From Flavisphingomonas formosensis (GTDB taxonomy: Bacteria > Pseudomonadota > Alphaproteobacteria > Sphingomonadales > Sphingomonadaceae): 64,000 nucleotides of DNA. Under the pieces are notes generated by a model, which had not been told where the DNA came from, did not search any database, and saw nothing but the letters and a program-made list of their open reading frames with translations. The stretch lies in contig NZ_WRPK01000001.1 in NCBI RefSeq assembly GCF_009755815.1, positions 1,178,001 to 1,242,000 on the forward strand, in the 5' to 3' direction. Both the position numbers and the translations under genes were made by a program. Below are positions 1 through 9,050 of the stretch, piece after piece; the first letter of the stretch is position 1, and each line of letters begins with the position of its first letter.

Positions 1-2
1 AT

Positions 3-152
3 CCCGAAAAGCGCGCCGCGATGGGTGCCTTCGGCTTCAAGCGCGTGCACGAGCATCTCGGCTGGGAGCATGAACGGCCCAAGCTGCTCGCCGCCTATGA
101 AACGCTGTTCACCGGAAAGCCGGTCGGCGCGCTCCAGACGTCCGGCGCCTGA
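3..152 (+). CDS. C-terminal fragment of a group 1 (GT4-like) glycosyltransferase
   Basis: An open frame enters from the left edge and ends with TGA at 150-152. The visible 49 residues contain an H-L-G-W-E-H-E-R motif followed by a helix ending L-L-A-A-Y-E-T-L. This matches the usual end of GT4 glycosyltransferases, where a tryptophan-containing segment leads into a terminal helix. The function is inferred from this tail and from the sugar-nucleotide genes that follow; the catalytic domain is outside the window. It would transfer a sugar to a lipid-linked EPS intermediate at the cytoplasmic membrane. Confidence 0.5.
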   Translation, partial: PEKRAAMGAFGFKRVHEHLGWEHERPKLLAAYETLFTGKPVGALQTSGA

Positions 153-164
153 GGGCGGGTCATT

Positions 165-303
165 AAATCCTCCCCGAAACGGGGAGGGGCGCCGCCGAAG
201 GCGGTTGAGGGGCAGCGCTCACGTCAGAAGTGCCGCTTGTCGTGTGCGGGAGCCCCTCCACCATTCGCTTCGCGAACGGTCCCCCTCCCCGTTCCGGGGA
301 GGA
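165..303. repeat. Palindromic mosaic repeat (REP/BIME-like)
   Basis: The gap between the glycosyltransferase and the dehydrogenase is almost entirely symmetrical sequence. CCTCCCCG/CGGGGAGG hairpins lie at 169-187 and 284-302, and G/C-rich partner segments lie between them. This layout (a CTCCCC hairpin, GGAGGGGC, a central spacer, GCCCCTCC, a mirror hairpin) resembles intergenic repeats that are abundant in sphingomonads. Both neighbouring genes converge here, so it could also fold as a bidirectional transcription stop. Confidence 0.6.
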
Positions 304-313
304 TGAGAAGGGT

Positions 314-1585
314 TCAGGGCAGGCTGTTGATCGCGGCGACCGGTACGCCATCGAGGCCCAGCGAGGCGGCGTCTCCGCGCGCGTCGACGATCAGGTCGAA
401 ACCCGCCTCGACCAGCTGCTCCTTGGTGCGCAGGAGGAGGTTGGTCATCTCGGGCAGATGCGCGAAGCTGTAGCCGAGATTCTGGCCGGTGAGGGCTGAC
501 GGCTCGAGCTGCGGATCCCAGATCTTGAGGTCGTAGCCCGCCTGCAGCAGGCGCCGGGCCAGATCGATATAGGGGCTCTCGCGCAGATCGTCGCTGTTCG
601 CCTTGAAGGCGAGGCCGTTGAGCAGCACCTTGGCGCCCGGCGCCGCGCCCTCGGTCGCCTTCTCGAACAGGTAGCGCTTGTGCGCGTCGTTGCTGCGCAT
701 GATCGCATCGAGCACGAAGGTCTCGGCGCCGACCTCGTTGGAGAGATAGGTGAGGGCGCGCACGTCCTTGGGCAGGCAGGACCCGCCGAAAGCGCCGCCC
801 GGCCGCAGATAATAAGGCGAGATGTTAAGCTTGGTGTCCGAGACGAAGATCTGGTGCACCGTCTTGGCGCTCACCCCCTCGCGTCCGCAGATGCGGCCGA
901 TCTCGTTGGCGAAGGCGACCTTCAGCGCGTGGAAGCTGTTGTCCACGAACTTGGTGATCTCGGCCTCACGATAGCCGACATAGAAGCGCGGCGCCTGGAT
1001 ATTGCCATAGAGTTCGTCGACGGTCGCCGAGGGTTGGCCGTCGATCGTGCCGACGACGATCTTGGGCGGTGCGTAATAATCTTTGAGCGCCGTCGACTCG
1101 CGCAGGAATTCGGGATTGTAGACCAGCTCGACCTTGCTCAGCGTGGGCCCATGGAAGCCGCGGAAGATCGGCGCGATCAGCTTGTCGATCGAGCCCGGCC
1201 GCATGGTCGAGCGATACATCACGGTCAGCGGCCGCGCGCGCTCCGGCAGGCTGACCGAGGCGACGGCGATCTGGCGCGAGACCTCGGCGATATAGCCCAT
1301 ATTGTGCGAGCCATCGACCGCGCTGGGCGTGCCGACGCAGACGATCGCGATGTCGCAATCCGCCAGGCGATCGCCGATCTCCTGATAGGCGACGAGCCGG
1401 CCTTCCTGGACGCCGAGGGTGAGCAGCTCTTCGAGGCCCGGCTCGAAGATCGGGCTCTTGCCCTCGTTGATCATGCGGACCTTGCTCTCGCTCACATCCA
1501 CGCCGATCACGCTGTGGCCGTCGTTGATCAGGCAGGCGGCAGATGTAAGCCCCACATAGCCGACACCAAAAATCGCTATCTTCAC
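314..1585 (-). CDS. Nucleotide-sugar dehydrogenase, AlgD (GDP-mannose 6-dehydrogenase) type
   Basis: This 423-aa UDP-Glc/GDP-Man dehydrogenase family enzyme carries out two NAD-dependent oxidations at C6 of a nucleotide sugar to give a uronic acid. An N-terminal Rossmann motif (G-V-G-Y-V-G) is followed by the P-E-F-L-R-E-S-T motif and the catalytic cysteine in GGSCLPKDVRALTY, then a C-terminal substrate-binding domain. The spellings R-E-S-T-A-L-K-D-Y, RPGGAFGGSCLPKDVRALTY and F-K-A-N-S-D-D-L-R-E-S-P are closer to AlgD than to the separate Ugd at 6372. GDP-mannose is therefore the preferred guess, though the substrate cannot be proved. The start is GTG at 1585 with GAGGGA six bases upstream. 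It lies 84 bp downstream of rmlA and is probably part of the same minus-strand transcript. Confidence 0.85.
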   Translation of the reverse strand: MKIAIFGVGYVGLTSAACLINDGHSVIGVDVSESKVRMINEGKSPIFEPGLEELLTLGVQEGRLVAYQEIGDRLADCDIAIVCVGTPSAVDGSHNMGYIAEVSRQIAVASVSLPERARPLTVMYRSTMRPGSIDKLIAPIFRGFHGPTLSKVELVYNPEFLRESTALKDYYAPPKIVVGTIDGQPSATVDELYGNIQAPRFYVGYREAEITKFVDNSFHALKVAFANEIGRICGREGVSAKTVHQIFVSDTKLNISPYYLRPGGAFGGSCLPKDVRALTYLSNEVGAETFVLDAIMRSNDAHKRYLFEKATEGAAPGAKVLLNGLAFKANSDDLRESPYIDLARRLLQAGYDLKIWDPQLEPSALTGQNLGYSFAHLPEMTNLLLRTKEQLVEAGFDLIVDARGDAASLGLDGVPVAAINSLP

Positions 1586-1669
1586 GCCATGTCCCTCACT
1601 GGTGAGCGTTTCGGGTTGAATAGGATGTTATGCTGCAACTGCGAAAAGAACCAGACGCAATTGCATTAA

Positions 1670-2542
1670 TCATGCAGCATGATCTGCGAGATCCAGCAGG
1701 TAACGGCCATAGCCGGTCTTCGCGAACAGCTTGCCGCGCTCGCGAAGCTGGTCGCGGTCGATGAAGCCGTTGATGAAGGCGATCTCCTCCAGACAGGCGA
1801 TCTGGATGCCCTGCCGCTTCTGGATCACGCGGACGAATTCCGATGCTTCGATCAGGCTGTCGTGCGTGCCGGTGTCGAGCCAGGCATAGCCGCGCGAGAG
1901 CTTTTCGACATAGAGCTCGCCCATCTCCATGTAGAGCCGGTTGAGATCGGTGATTTCCAGCTCGCCGCGCGGGGAGGGCTTGATCTGCGTCACCAGATCG
2001 ACGACGCGATTGTCGTAGAAATAGAGGCCGGTCACCGCGAAGTTGGATTTGGGCTTGGCGGGCTTTTCCTCCAGGCTGATCGCCCGGCCGGTTCCATCGA
2101 GCTCGACGACGCCATAGGCCTCGGCATGCTCCACCTGATAGGCGAAGACGGTCGCGCCCTCGGTGCGTGCGGTGGCGGAGCGCAGAAGCTCGCTCATGCC
2201 GGCGCCGAAGAAGATGTTGTCGCCGAGCACGAGCGCGGCCGCGTCGTCGCCGATGAACTCGCGGCCGATCAGGAAGGCCTGGGCGAGGCCGTCCGGGCTC
2301 GGCTGGACGGCATAGGAGATGGCGAGGCCGAACTGCTCGCCGGTGCCGAACAGACGCTTGTAATTGTCGATATAGTCGGGTGACGAGATGATCAGTATCT
2401 CGCGGATGCCGGCCAGCAGCAGCACCGACATCGGGAAATAGATCATCGGCTTGTCGTAGATCGGCAGCAGCTGCTTGTTGATCGCCAGCGTCGCGGGATG
2501 CAGCCGCGTGCCCGATCCTCCGGCGAGGATGATACCCTTCAT
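1670..2542 (-). CDS. rmlA: Glucose-1-phosphate thymidylyltransferase
   Basis: RmlA joins dTTP and glucose-1-phosphate to make dTDP-glucose, the first step of dTDP-L-rhamnose synthesis in the cytoplasm. The 290-aa product has the usual family length. It shows the nucleotide-binding signature [11 protein letters not shown] at residues 8-18, [13 protein letters not shown], the metal/substrate loop L-G-D-N-I-F-F-G and E-K-P-x-x-P-K-S-N. The open frame extends far upstream, but ATG 2542 has GGGGGA seven bases before it and gives the canonical M-K-G-I-I-L-A-G-G start. It is the fourth gene of the rmlCBDA unit, 35 bp after rmlD. Confidence 0.96.
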   Translation of the reverse strand: MKGIILAGGSGTRLHPATLAINKQLLPIYDKPMIYFPMSVLLLAGIREILIISSPDYIDNYKRLFGTGEQFGLAISYAVQPSPDGLAQAFLIGREFIGDDAAALVLGDNIFFGAGMSELLRSATARTEGATVFAYQVEHAEAYGVVELDGTGRAISLEEKPAKPKSNFAVTGLYFYDNRVVDLVTQIKPSPRGELEITDLNRLYMEMGELYVEKLSRGYAWLDTGTHDSLIEASEFVRVIQKRQGIQIACLEEIAFINGFIDRDQLRERGKLFAKTGYGRYLLDLADHAA

Positions 2543-2577
2543 CGTCATTCCCCCAAAAACAGACAGCGCCGGTGCGG

Positions 2578-3450
2578 CTAGAGAAGTTCGTCCAATATGT
2601 CGCCGAGCGCCTCGCGCCACGGCCGCGGCACGATGCCGTAGGCGGCGGTGAGGCCGACGGTCGACAGGCGCGAATTGGCGGGCCGGCGGGCCGGCGTCGG
2701 ATAGTCGGCGGTGCTTATCGCCTCCACCTCCGGCGAGGGGCCGCCCCGCGCGGCGCCGTCGGCGAAGATCGCGCGCGCGAACTCGCACCATGTGGCCTCG
2801 CCCGAATTGACGAAATGGAAGGTGCCCGTGGGCGCGTCGGCATCGTCGATCAGGCGATGCGTGACGGTCAAGAGTGCGCCGGCGAGATCCGCGGCGCTGG
2901 TCGGGCAGCCGCGTTGATCGTCGACGACGCGCAGCTGCGGCCGCTCGGCACCGACGCGCAGCATCGTCTTCACGAAATTGCCGCCATGCGCGCTGACCAG
3001 CCAGGCCGTGCGCAGGATGGCGTGGCGCGGATTGGCGGTGCGCACCGCCTGCTCGCCGCCTTCCTTGGATGCGCCGTAGACGCCGATCGGGCGAACGGGA
3101 TCATCCTCGAGATAATAGCCCTCGCCAGTGCCGTCGAAGACATAGTCGGTCGAGATGTGGATGATCGGGATGCCGGCCTTCGCCGTCTCGGCGGCCAGCA
3201 CTGCCGGGCCATAAGCGTTGATCGCCCAGCAGGGCGCGACGTCCGTCTCGGCCTTGTCGACCGCGGTGTAGGCAGCAGCGTTGATCACCGCCTTCCACGG
3301 GCGCGCCGCGAGGCCGGCGGCGATGCTCGCCGGATCGGTGATGTCGAACTCCGCGATCGAGGGTGCTACGAGCCCGTCGCCGCCCTGGCGCAGCAATTCG
3401 GTGCCGACCTGGCCGCCCAGGCCGAGGACGAGAATGGGATCCCCCCTCAT
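2578..3450 (-). CDS. rmlD: dTDP-4-dehydrorhamnose reductase
   Basis: RmlD reduces dTDP-4-keto-L-rhamnose to dTDP-L-rhamnose with NAD(P)H. The 290-aa protein has an N-terminal dinucleotide fold ([11 protein letters not shown]), the D-x-T-D motif near residue 35, [12 protein letters not shown], the S-T-D-Y-V-F-D-G catalytic stretch, and Y-G-A-S-K-x-x-G-E that supplies the Tyr/Lys pair. The last G of the dinucleotide motif reads L-G-G-Q-V-G instead of the usual N-G-Q-L-G. The ATG at 3450 lies five bases after the rmlB stop. A longer frame reading back into rmlB was discarded because it overlaps a real gene. Confidence 0.95.
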   Translation of the reverse strand: MRGDPILVLGLGGQVGTELLRQGGDGLVAPSIAEFDITDPASIAAGLAARPWKAVINAAAYTAVDKAETDVAPCWAINAYGPAVLAAETAKAGIPIIHISTDYVFDGTGEGYYLEDDPVRPIGVYGASKEGGEQAVRTANPRHAILRTAWLVSAHGGNFVKTMLRVGAERPQLRVVDDQRGCPTSAADLAGALLTVTHRLIDDADAPTGTFHFVNSGEATWCEFARAIFADGAARGGPSPEVEAISTADYPTPARRPANSRLSTVGLTAAYGIVPRPWREALGDILDELL

Positions 3451-3455
3451 GCCGG

Positions 3456-4532
3456 TCACGCGGTCTTGAGGCCCAGGCGCTCGCCGGCATAGGCGCCGGA
3501 CTGGATGGCGCGCCACCAGCCCTCATTGTCGAGATACCAGCGGATCGTCTTCTCGATGCCGCTCTCGAAGCTTTCCTGCGCGCGCCAGCCGAGCTCGCGG
3601 TCGAGGCGGCTGGGATCGATCGCATAGCGATGATCATGGCCGGGCCGATCGGCGACATAGCTGATCTGCTCGGCATAACTCTTGCCGTCGGCGCGCGGAC
3701 GCACCCGGTCGAGCGTCTCGCAGATGGTGGTCACCACGTCGATGTTGCGCCGTTCGGACCGGCCACCGATGATGTAGCTCTCGCCCGGCACGCCTGCCTC
3801 GAAAACCCGGGTCAGCGCGCGCACATGATCCTCGACATAGAGCCAGTCGCGCACGTTCAGCCCCTGTCCGTAGACAGGCAGCTTCTCGCCCGCGAGGCAC
3901 TTGATGATCATCAGCGGAATGAGCTTCTCCGGGAAATGATAGGGGCCGTAATTGTTCGAGCAGTTGGTTAGCAGGATCGGCAGCCCGTAGGTGTGATGCC
4001 AGGCACGGACGAGATGATCCGATCCGGCCTTCGACGCGGAGTAGGGCGAGCGCGGATCATAGGCGGTCTCTTCAGTGAAGAATCCCTCGTCGCTCAGCGA
4101 TCCGAACACCTCGTCGGTGGAGATGTGGTGGAAGCGGAAGCTCTTCTGCGCTTCGGCGTCGAGCCCGCGCCAGTAGTCGAGCGCGGCGGCGAGCAAGGTA
4201 AAGGTGCCGACGAGGTTGGTCTGCACGAAGGCAGCCGGCCCGTCGATCGAGCGGTCGACATGCGATTCGGCGGCGAGATGGGTGATCACGTCCGGCCGGA
4301 ATTCGCCGATCAGCCGGTTCATCGCGGCAGCGTCGCAGATGTCGGCCTTGGCGAAGCGATAGCGCGGATCATGCTCGACGCTCTCCAGCGAGCTCAGATT
4401 GCCCGCATAGGTGAGCGCGTCGACATTGAGCACGACATGCTCGGTCTCGCCGATCAGGTGGCGGACGAGCGCCGACCCGATGAAGCCGGCGCCGCCGGTG
4501 ACCAGGACGCGCAGGGGTTTCGTGTTCGCCAT
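3456..4532 (-). CDS. rmlB: dTDP-glucose 4,6-dehydratase
   Basis: RmlB converts dTDP-glucose to dTDP-4-keto-6-deoxyglucose. It is a 358-aa extended SDR enzyme. It has [10 protein letters not shown] for NAD binding, [12 protein letters not shown], the T-D-E-V-F-G-S substrate loop with the catalytic Asp/Glu, and Y-S-A-S-K with the catalytic Tyr and Lys. A GTG at 4553 is also in frame, but ATG 4532 has AAGGGA eight bases upstream and is preferred. The rmlC stop lies 17 bp upstream, so the genes are probably co-transcribed. Confidence 0.96.
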   Translation of the reverse strand: MANTKPLRVLVTGGAGFIGSALVRHLIGETEHVVLNVDALTYAGNLSSLESVEHDPRYRFAKADICDAAAMNRLIGEFRPDVITHLAAESHVDRSIDGPAAFVQTNLVGTFTLLAAALDYWRGLDAEAQKSFRFHHISTDEVFGSLSDEGFFTEETAYDPRSPYSASKAGSDHLVRAWHHTYGLPILLTNCSNNYGPYHFPEKLIPLMIIKCLAGEKLPVYGQGLNVRDWLYVEDHVRALTRVFEAGVPGESYIIGGRSERRNIDVVTTICETLDRVRPRADGKSYAEQISYVADRPGHDHRYAIDPSRLDRELGWRAQESFESGIEKTIRWYLDNEGWWRAIQSGAYAGERLGLKTA

Positions 4533-4549
4533 CGTTCGGGTCCCTTTCT

Positions 4550-5116
4550 TCACGAAGCCGACACGGGAGTCAGCGGGCGGCCGTCATAGGGGAAGGGGCT
4601 GTCGAATTCGGCGAGGCGCGGCAGCTTGCCGTCCTTGGGCGACAGGCTTGGCCCGCCCTCCGGCAGCGGCCAGGGCAAGGCGAGGTCGGGATCGTTCCAG
4701 GCGATGCCGCCGTCGCATTCGGGCGCGTAGAAATCCGAGACCTTGTAGGTCACCTCGGTATCCGGCTCGAGCGTCACGAAGCCGTGCAGGAAGCCGGCCG
4801 GCACGAACAGCTGGTGGCCATTCTCGGCCGAGAGCGTCGCCGCGGTCCATTCGCCATAGGTCGGCGAGCCCTTGCGCACATCCACCGCCACGTCCCAGAT
4901 GCTGCCGCGGATGCATCGCACCAGCTTGGCCTGGGCGTGCGGCGGCGTCTGGAAATGAAGGCCTCGCAACGTGCCCACGGGACGGGACAGCGAATGGTTG
5001 TCCTGACAGAAAGACACATCCACGCCCAAATCGTGAAAGGCCCTCTGATTGTAGGTTTCGGTAAACCAGCCCCGGTCGTCTTCGAAACGTCGCGCTTTGA
5101 TCAGGACTACAGGCAA
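4550..5116 (-). CDS. rmlC: dTDP-4-dehydrorhamnose 3,5-epimerase
   Basis: RmlC epimerises C3 and C5 of dTDP-4-keto-6-deoxyglucose. The 188-aa cupin carries F-x-D-x-R-G-W-F-x-E near residue 11, the R-G-L-H-F-Q motif with the catalytic His at 54, V-R-C-I-R-G, and P-x-G-F-L-H-G-F. The only usable start is TTG at 5116, because an in-frame stop lies about 20 codons upstream with no ATG or GTG between. GGAAAG sits just before it. The beginning is therefore a few residues shorter than in typical RmlC (which usually reads x-L-P-G-V here). It is the first gene of the rmlCBDA run. Confidence 0.93.
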   Translation of the reverse strand: MPVVLIKARRFEDDRGWFTETYNQRAFHDLGVDVSFCQDNHSLSRPVGTLRGLHFQTPPHAQAKLVRCIRGSIWDVAVDVRKGSPTYGEWTAATLSAENGHQLFVPAGFLHGFVTLEPDTEVTYKVSDFYAPECDGGIAWNDPDLALPWPLPEGGPSLSPKDGKLPRLAEFDSPFPYDGRPLTPVSAS

Positions 5117-5252
5117 GGCTCTTTCCGTTTTCTGCGGGAGGAGATGGAATGCAGGGTCGATCGATACGGCTTACTCTGTGATCGAGGCGCTTTCCTTCCG
5201 GTTTCTGCAACGCAGCATAACCCAACTCGGCTTCGCGCTGCCACATCTTTTT

Positions 5253-6200
5253 CTACCGCGCGGCTTGCCGCAAGTTCGGGCTGCGGACGAGATCGGCAAT
5301 CACCGGCCGATGATCCGCACCGGGGCTGGCATCGCCGGTCCACGCCGCGACCGGCTGCAGCATGGCATCGACGAAGATGTGATCGATGCGCAGGTAGGGA
5401 AAGGCGAATCCGATCCGGCGGGCTCGCGTCGGAAAGGTAAAGCCGGGGCCGCTTCCCGCGACGCGGAAGGCATCGGTCAGCCGTTCCGAAAGCGTACGAT
5501 AGCTGTCGTTCCAGGGCGTCGCGTTGAAATCGCCGGCGACGATACGCGGGCCGCAATGCGCTGCGACATCCTCGGTCAGCGCCGCGATCTGCAGCCGGAT
5601 GGCTATGGCGTTTGCATAGCTTTTCACGGCGTGGACGTTCCACACCGTCACCGGGCCGTCCGGCGTGGCGACGGTGGCGCGCAGGAAGGCCCGATTCGGA
5701 AGGGTATCGCGGATGGGCCAGGGGGAGGCGACGATCTCGTTGCCGCGCCGCGCCGCCTGCCAGCGCCGGCCGCTCTCCTGCTCCAGCCGGGTGAGAAAGG
5801 CTGGGACGTCCGATACCTCCTGCGCGACCAGAATGTCCGGGCGATAGCCGGCGAGCAGCTGGGCGGCGCTCGCCATGTCGCGATTATAGGTTCTGAATGA
5901 TGCGGTAACCACGCGCAGTGGCTGCGCGGAAGAGGGTGCGGTATCGGCAGCGGCGAGGACGGGCCATTGGCCATGGCAAAGCGCCAGCGCGGCGGCGGCA
6001 GCGCCTGTCGCCGCCCAGATCGTGCTGCGCTGCAGCGCGAGGTCCAGCGCCGCGATGCCGGCGGCCAGCCCCCAGAAGAAGCCGAGCGCATTGATGTAGC
6101 CGAAGAAAGGCGGCCCGTCGCCGAGCGATAGCCAAAGCGCGAGCCAGAGCCATGTCGCGGCGATGGCCAGCCGGGCCGGGGTGGCGATCCCGTTCAGCAT
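5253..6200 (-). CDS. Endonuclease/exonuclease/phosphatase-fold membrane protein
   Basis: This 315-aa protein belongs to the EEP superfamily. Two to three hydrophobic segments (about residues 8-80) come first, then an EEP domain with V-A-Q-E-V (metal Glu), N-V-H, A-G-D-F-N-A-T-P-W and a terminal G-A-D-H-R-P-V-I. These are the expected metal and catalytic positions. The membrane anchor probably places the hydrolase domain outside the cytoplasm, but no substrate can be named. ATG 6200 is chosen because the hydrophobic segment begins just after it; upstream codons are Arg-rich and overlap the divergent promoter region of ugd. Confidence 0.75.
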   Translation of the reverse strand: MLNGIATPARLAIAATWLWLALWLSLGDGPPFFGYINALGFFWGLAAGIAALDLALQRSTIWAATGAAAAALALCHGQWPVLAAADTAPSSAQPLRVVTASFRTYNRDMASAAQLLAGYRPDILVAQEVSDVPAFLTRLEQESGRRWQAARRGNEIVASPWPIRDTLPNRAFLRATVATPDGPVTVWNVHAVKSYANAIAIRLQIAALTEDVAAHCGPRIVAGDFNATPWNDSYRTLSERLTDAFRVAGSGPGFTFPTRARRIGFAFPYLRIDHIFVDAMLQPVAAWTGDASPGADHRPVIADLVRSPNLRQAAR

Positions 6201-6371
6201 CGTCCGTCGGTCCGCGCGGTCGGTGGCTTTGAGGCGGATCGATCGCGGCGCCCGACCAATCCTCTTGCTGGCAAAGGGGCGAGCGTGCAGAGCGACAGCG
6301 CCTCGCCTCTCCCCGTCGGCCAAGGGGGCCGGGGGACAGCGTTGGCAACGACGCGAGGCTGAGGAGACAGC

Positions 6372-7682
6372 ATGAAGATTGCGATGATCGGATCCGGCTA
6401 TGTGGGTCTGGTTTCAGGCAGCTGCTTTGCAGACTTCGGCCACAGCGTCACCTGCGTCGATCTCGACCAGGGCAAGATCGACGCGCTCAATCGCGGCGAG
6501 ATGCCGATCTACGAGCCGGGGCTCGACCAGCTCGTCGCCGGCAACGTCGCCGCCGGCCGCCTGTTCTTCACCACCGATCTCGCCAGCGCGGTGGCCGGCG
6601 CGCAGGTGGTGTTCATCGCGGTCGGCACGCCGTCGCGCCGCGGCGACGGCCATGCCGATCTTTCCTACATCCACGCCGCGGCCCGCGATATCGCCCGGGC
6701 AGTGGACGGCTTCACCGTGGTGGTCACCAAGTCCACCGTGCCGGTCGGCACCGGCGACGAGGTGGAGCGCATCATCCGCGAGACCAACCACGAGGCCGAC
6801 GTCGCGGTCGTCTCCAATCCGGAATTCCTCCGCGAAGGCGCCGCTATCGCCGATTTCAAGCGGCCCGACCGGGTCGTCGTCGGCATCGAGGACGAGCGTG
6901 CGCGACAGGTGATGTCGGAAGTCTATCGTCCGCTCAATCTCAACCAGGCGCCGGTGATGTTCACCGAGCGGCGGACCAGCGAGCTGATCAAATATGCCGC
7001 CAATGCGTTCCTGGCGGTGAAGGTGACGTTCATCAACGAAATCGCCGATCTGTGCGAGAAGGTGGGCGCCAACGTGCAGGAGGTCTCGCGCGGCGTCGGC
7101 CTCGACAAGCGGATCGGACCGAAATTCCTCCATGCCGGCCCCGGCTATGGCGGCTCCTGCTTTCCCAAGGACACGGTGGCGCTGGTCAAGACCGCGCAGG
7201 ACTATGACAGCCCGATACGGCTGGTCGAGACGACGATCGCGGTGAACGACCAGCGCAAGCGCGCGATGGCGCGCAAGGTGATCACGGCATGCGGCGGCGA
7301 CGTGCGGGGCAAGACGATCGGCCTGCTCGGCCTCACCTTCAAGCCAAATACGGACGACATGCGCGAGGCGCCCTCCATTTCGATCGTGCAGGCGCTGATC
7401 GATGCGGGCGCCGCCGTGCGCGCCTATGATCCCGAGGGGATGGCGGCCGCCCGGGCGGTGCTGGACGAGAAGGTGACCTATGTCGCCAGCGCCTACGACG
7501 TCGCCGACGATGCCGCAGCGATCGTCATCGTCACCGAATGGGACGCGTTCCGCGCGCTCGATCTGGCTCGCCTCAAGGAGCGGATGGCCTCGCCCATCCT
7601 CGTCGATCTGCGCAACGTCTACCAGCCCTATGAGGTGCTCCGCCACGGCTTCAGCTACAGTAGCGTGGGCCGCGTCGCCTGA
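6372..7682 (+). CDS. ugd: UDP-glucose 6-dehydrogenase
   Basis: Ugd oxidises UDP-glucose to UDP-glucuronate with two NAD+ and feeds uronic-acid-containing exopolysaccharide. The 436-aa protein has the usual length. It shows M-K-I-A-M-I-G-S-G-Y-V-G-L-V, the P-V-G-T-G and N-P-E-F-L-R-E-G motifs, the catalytic Cys in GPGYGGSCFPKDT, and F-K-P-N-T-D-D-M-R-E-A-P. GAGGAGA lies five bases before the ATG. The spellings differ from the AlgD-type enzyme at 314-1585, so the cluster has two distinct sugar dehydrogenases. Confidence 0.95.
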   Translation: MKIAMIGSGYVGLVSGSCFADFGHSVTCVDLDQGKIDALNRGEMPIYEPGLDQLVAGNVAAGRLFFTTDLASAVAGAQVVFIAVGTPSRRGDGHADLSYIHAAARDIARAVDGFTVVVTKSTVPVGTGDEVERIIRETNHEADVAVVSNPEFLREGAAIADFKRPDRVVVGIEDERARQVMSEVYRPLNLNQAPVMFTERRTSELIKYAANAFLAVKVTFINEIADLCEKVGANVQEVSRGVGLDKRIGPKFLHAGPGYGGSCFPKDTVALVKTAQDYDSPIRLVETTIAVNDQRKRAMARKVITACGGDVRGKTIGLLGLTFKPNTDDMREAPSISIVQALIDAGAAVRAYDPEGMAAARAVLDEKVTYVASAYDVADDAAAIVIVTEWDAFRALDLARLKERMASPILVDLRNVYQPYEVLRHGFSYSSVGRVA

Positions 7683-7887
7683 AGCGGCCTGGCGATTCGG
7701 AAATTGCGGCCTCGAAGAGGATGAGAGCCGGCGGCCCGATGCGATCGGATCCGGCCGCGCGGCCGCGGCGGGCGTTGCTCAAAATTGCTGAACGATTCGG
7801 TTACCTTTTCGTAAGCGGTTGGGGCGTAGCGGGTTGGAAGCGGGCTCTCGTCTTTCCGATGCTGATGCGAGTTTCGGATGGTCGAGC

Positions 7888-7914
7888 GTTTCGATCTGGA
7901 GCCGAAACCTTTTT
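7888..7914 (+). promoter_or_regulatory. Hairpin with T-run directly upstream of galE
   Basis: GTTTCG (7888-7893) can pair with CGAAAC (7903-7908), and five T follow. The short stem sits between the ugd-galE gap and the GGGGGAT ribosome-binding site of galE. It could be a weak terminator or attenuator, or a chance structure. The rest of the 244-bp gap shows nothing else I can name. Confidence 0.25.
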
Positions 7915-7926
7915 GGGGGATAATGG

Positions 7927-8967
7927 ATGGCCACCAATGCGGCCAAACGGAACAGGACGCCGGTGCTGGTGACCGGCGGTGCGGGCTATATCGGCAGCCA
8001 CGCTTGCCTCGCGCTGGTCGATGCCGGTTGGCCGCTGGTCGTGCTGGACAATCTGTCGACCGGCTTTCGCTGGGCGGTACCGCCGCAGGCGACCTTCATC
8101 CAGGGCGACGTCGGCGATGCCGCGCTCGTCGCCCGCGTGCTGCGCGATCACGGCATCGGCGCGATCATGCATTTCGCAGGATCCGTGATCGTGCCCGAAT
8201 CGGTGGCGAATCCGCTTAAATATTATCGCAATAACACCGCCAACAGCGCGTCGCTGGTCGCCGAGGCGATTTCAGCCGGCGTGCCGCATTTCATCTTCTC
8301 GTCAACGGCGGCGATCTATGGAGTACCGGAGGAGATGCCGGTGACCGAATCGACGCCGCCGATGCCGATCAACCCTTATGGCCGCTCGAAGCTGATGACC
8401 GAGCATATGCTGCGGGACGTGGCGTCCGCGCATCCGATCAACTATTGTGCGCTGCGTTACTTCAACGTGGCGGGCGCGGACCGGGCGGGGCGTACCGGCC
8501 AGTCGACCCTCGGCGCGACGCATCTCATCAAGGTCGCGGTCGAAGCCGCACTCGGCAAGCGCGATCATGTCGCCGTGTTCGGCACCGACTATCCGACCCG
8601 CGACGGCACCGGGGTGCGGGATTTCATCCATGTCAGCGATTTGGTCAGCGCGCATATCGATGCGCTGGAGGCGCTGATCGCGGCGCCGGAGCGCAGCTAT
8701 GTGCTCAATTGCGGTTACGGGCAGGGCTTCACCGTGCTCGACGTGCTCGAAAGCGTCGAGCGGGTGGCCGGCGTGCGCATCACCCGTCGGCTGGAACCGA
8801 GGCGCATGGGCGATTCGGCAGAAATGATTGCAGACAATTCCGCGATAATCGCGCAATTGCCGTGGAGACCGCGTTTCGCCGAGCTCGATGCTATGGTAGC
8901 GGACGCGATCAATTGGGAAAGGGGGCTTGCTGATCTCTTGGCGCACCACGGAACAGCCGGGCGCTGA
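7927..8967 (+). CDS. galE: UDP-glucose 4-epimerase
   Basis: GalE interconverts UDP-glucose and UDP-galactose with tightly bound NAD. The 346-aa extended SDR shows V-T-G-G-A-G-Y-I-G-S-H-A, D-N-L-S-T-G, H-F-A-G-S-V-I-V-P-E-S, F-S-S-T-A-A-I-Y-G, and N-P-Y-G-R-S-K carrying the Tyr/Lys pair, then R-Y-F-N-V-A-G-A and V-R-D-F-I-H-V-x-D-L. The ATG at 7927 follows GGGGGAT by about seven bases. Together with ugd and manC it supplies activated sugars for the surface polysaccharide. Confidence 0.94.
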   Translation: MATNAAKRNRTPVLVTGGAGYIGSHACLALVDAGWPLVVLDNLSTGFRWAVPPQATFIQGDVGDAALVARVLRDHGIGAIMHFAGSVIVPESVANPLKYYRNNTANSASLVAEAISAGVPHFIFSSTAAIYGVPEEMPVTESTPPMPINPYGRSKLMTEHMLRDVASAHPINYCALRYFNVAGADRAGRTGQSTLGATHLIKVAVEAALGKRDHVAVFGTDYPTRDGTGVRDFIHVSDLVSAHIDALEALIAAPERSYVLNCGYGQGFTVLDVLESVERVAGVRITRRLEPRRMGDSAEMIADNSAIIAQLPWRPRFAELDAMVADAINWERGLADLLAHHGTAGR

Positions 8968-9050
8968 GCTGGTTTTGCAGACGTTCGTAGCGGACCGATC
9001 TTCAGTCTGTTCGGGCGGCTGTCCGGTGTCCGTTATCCTTGGAGCAAAAT

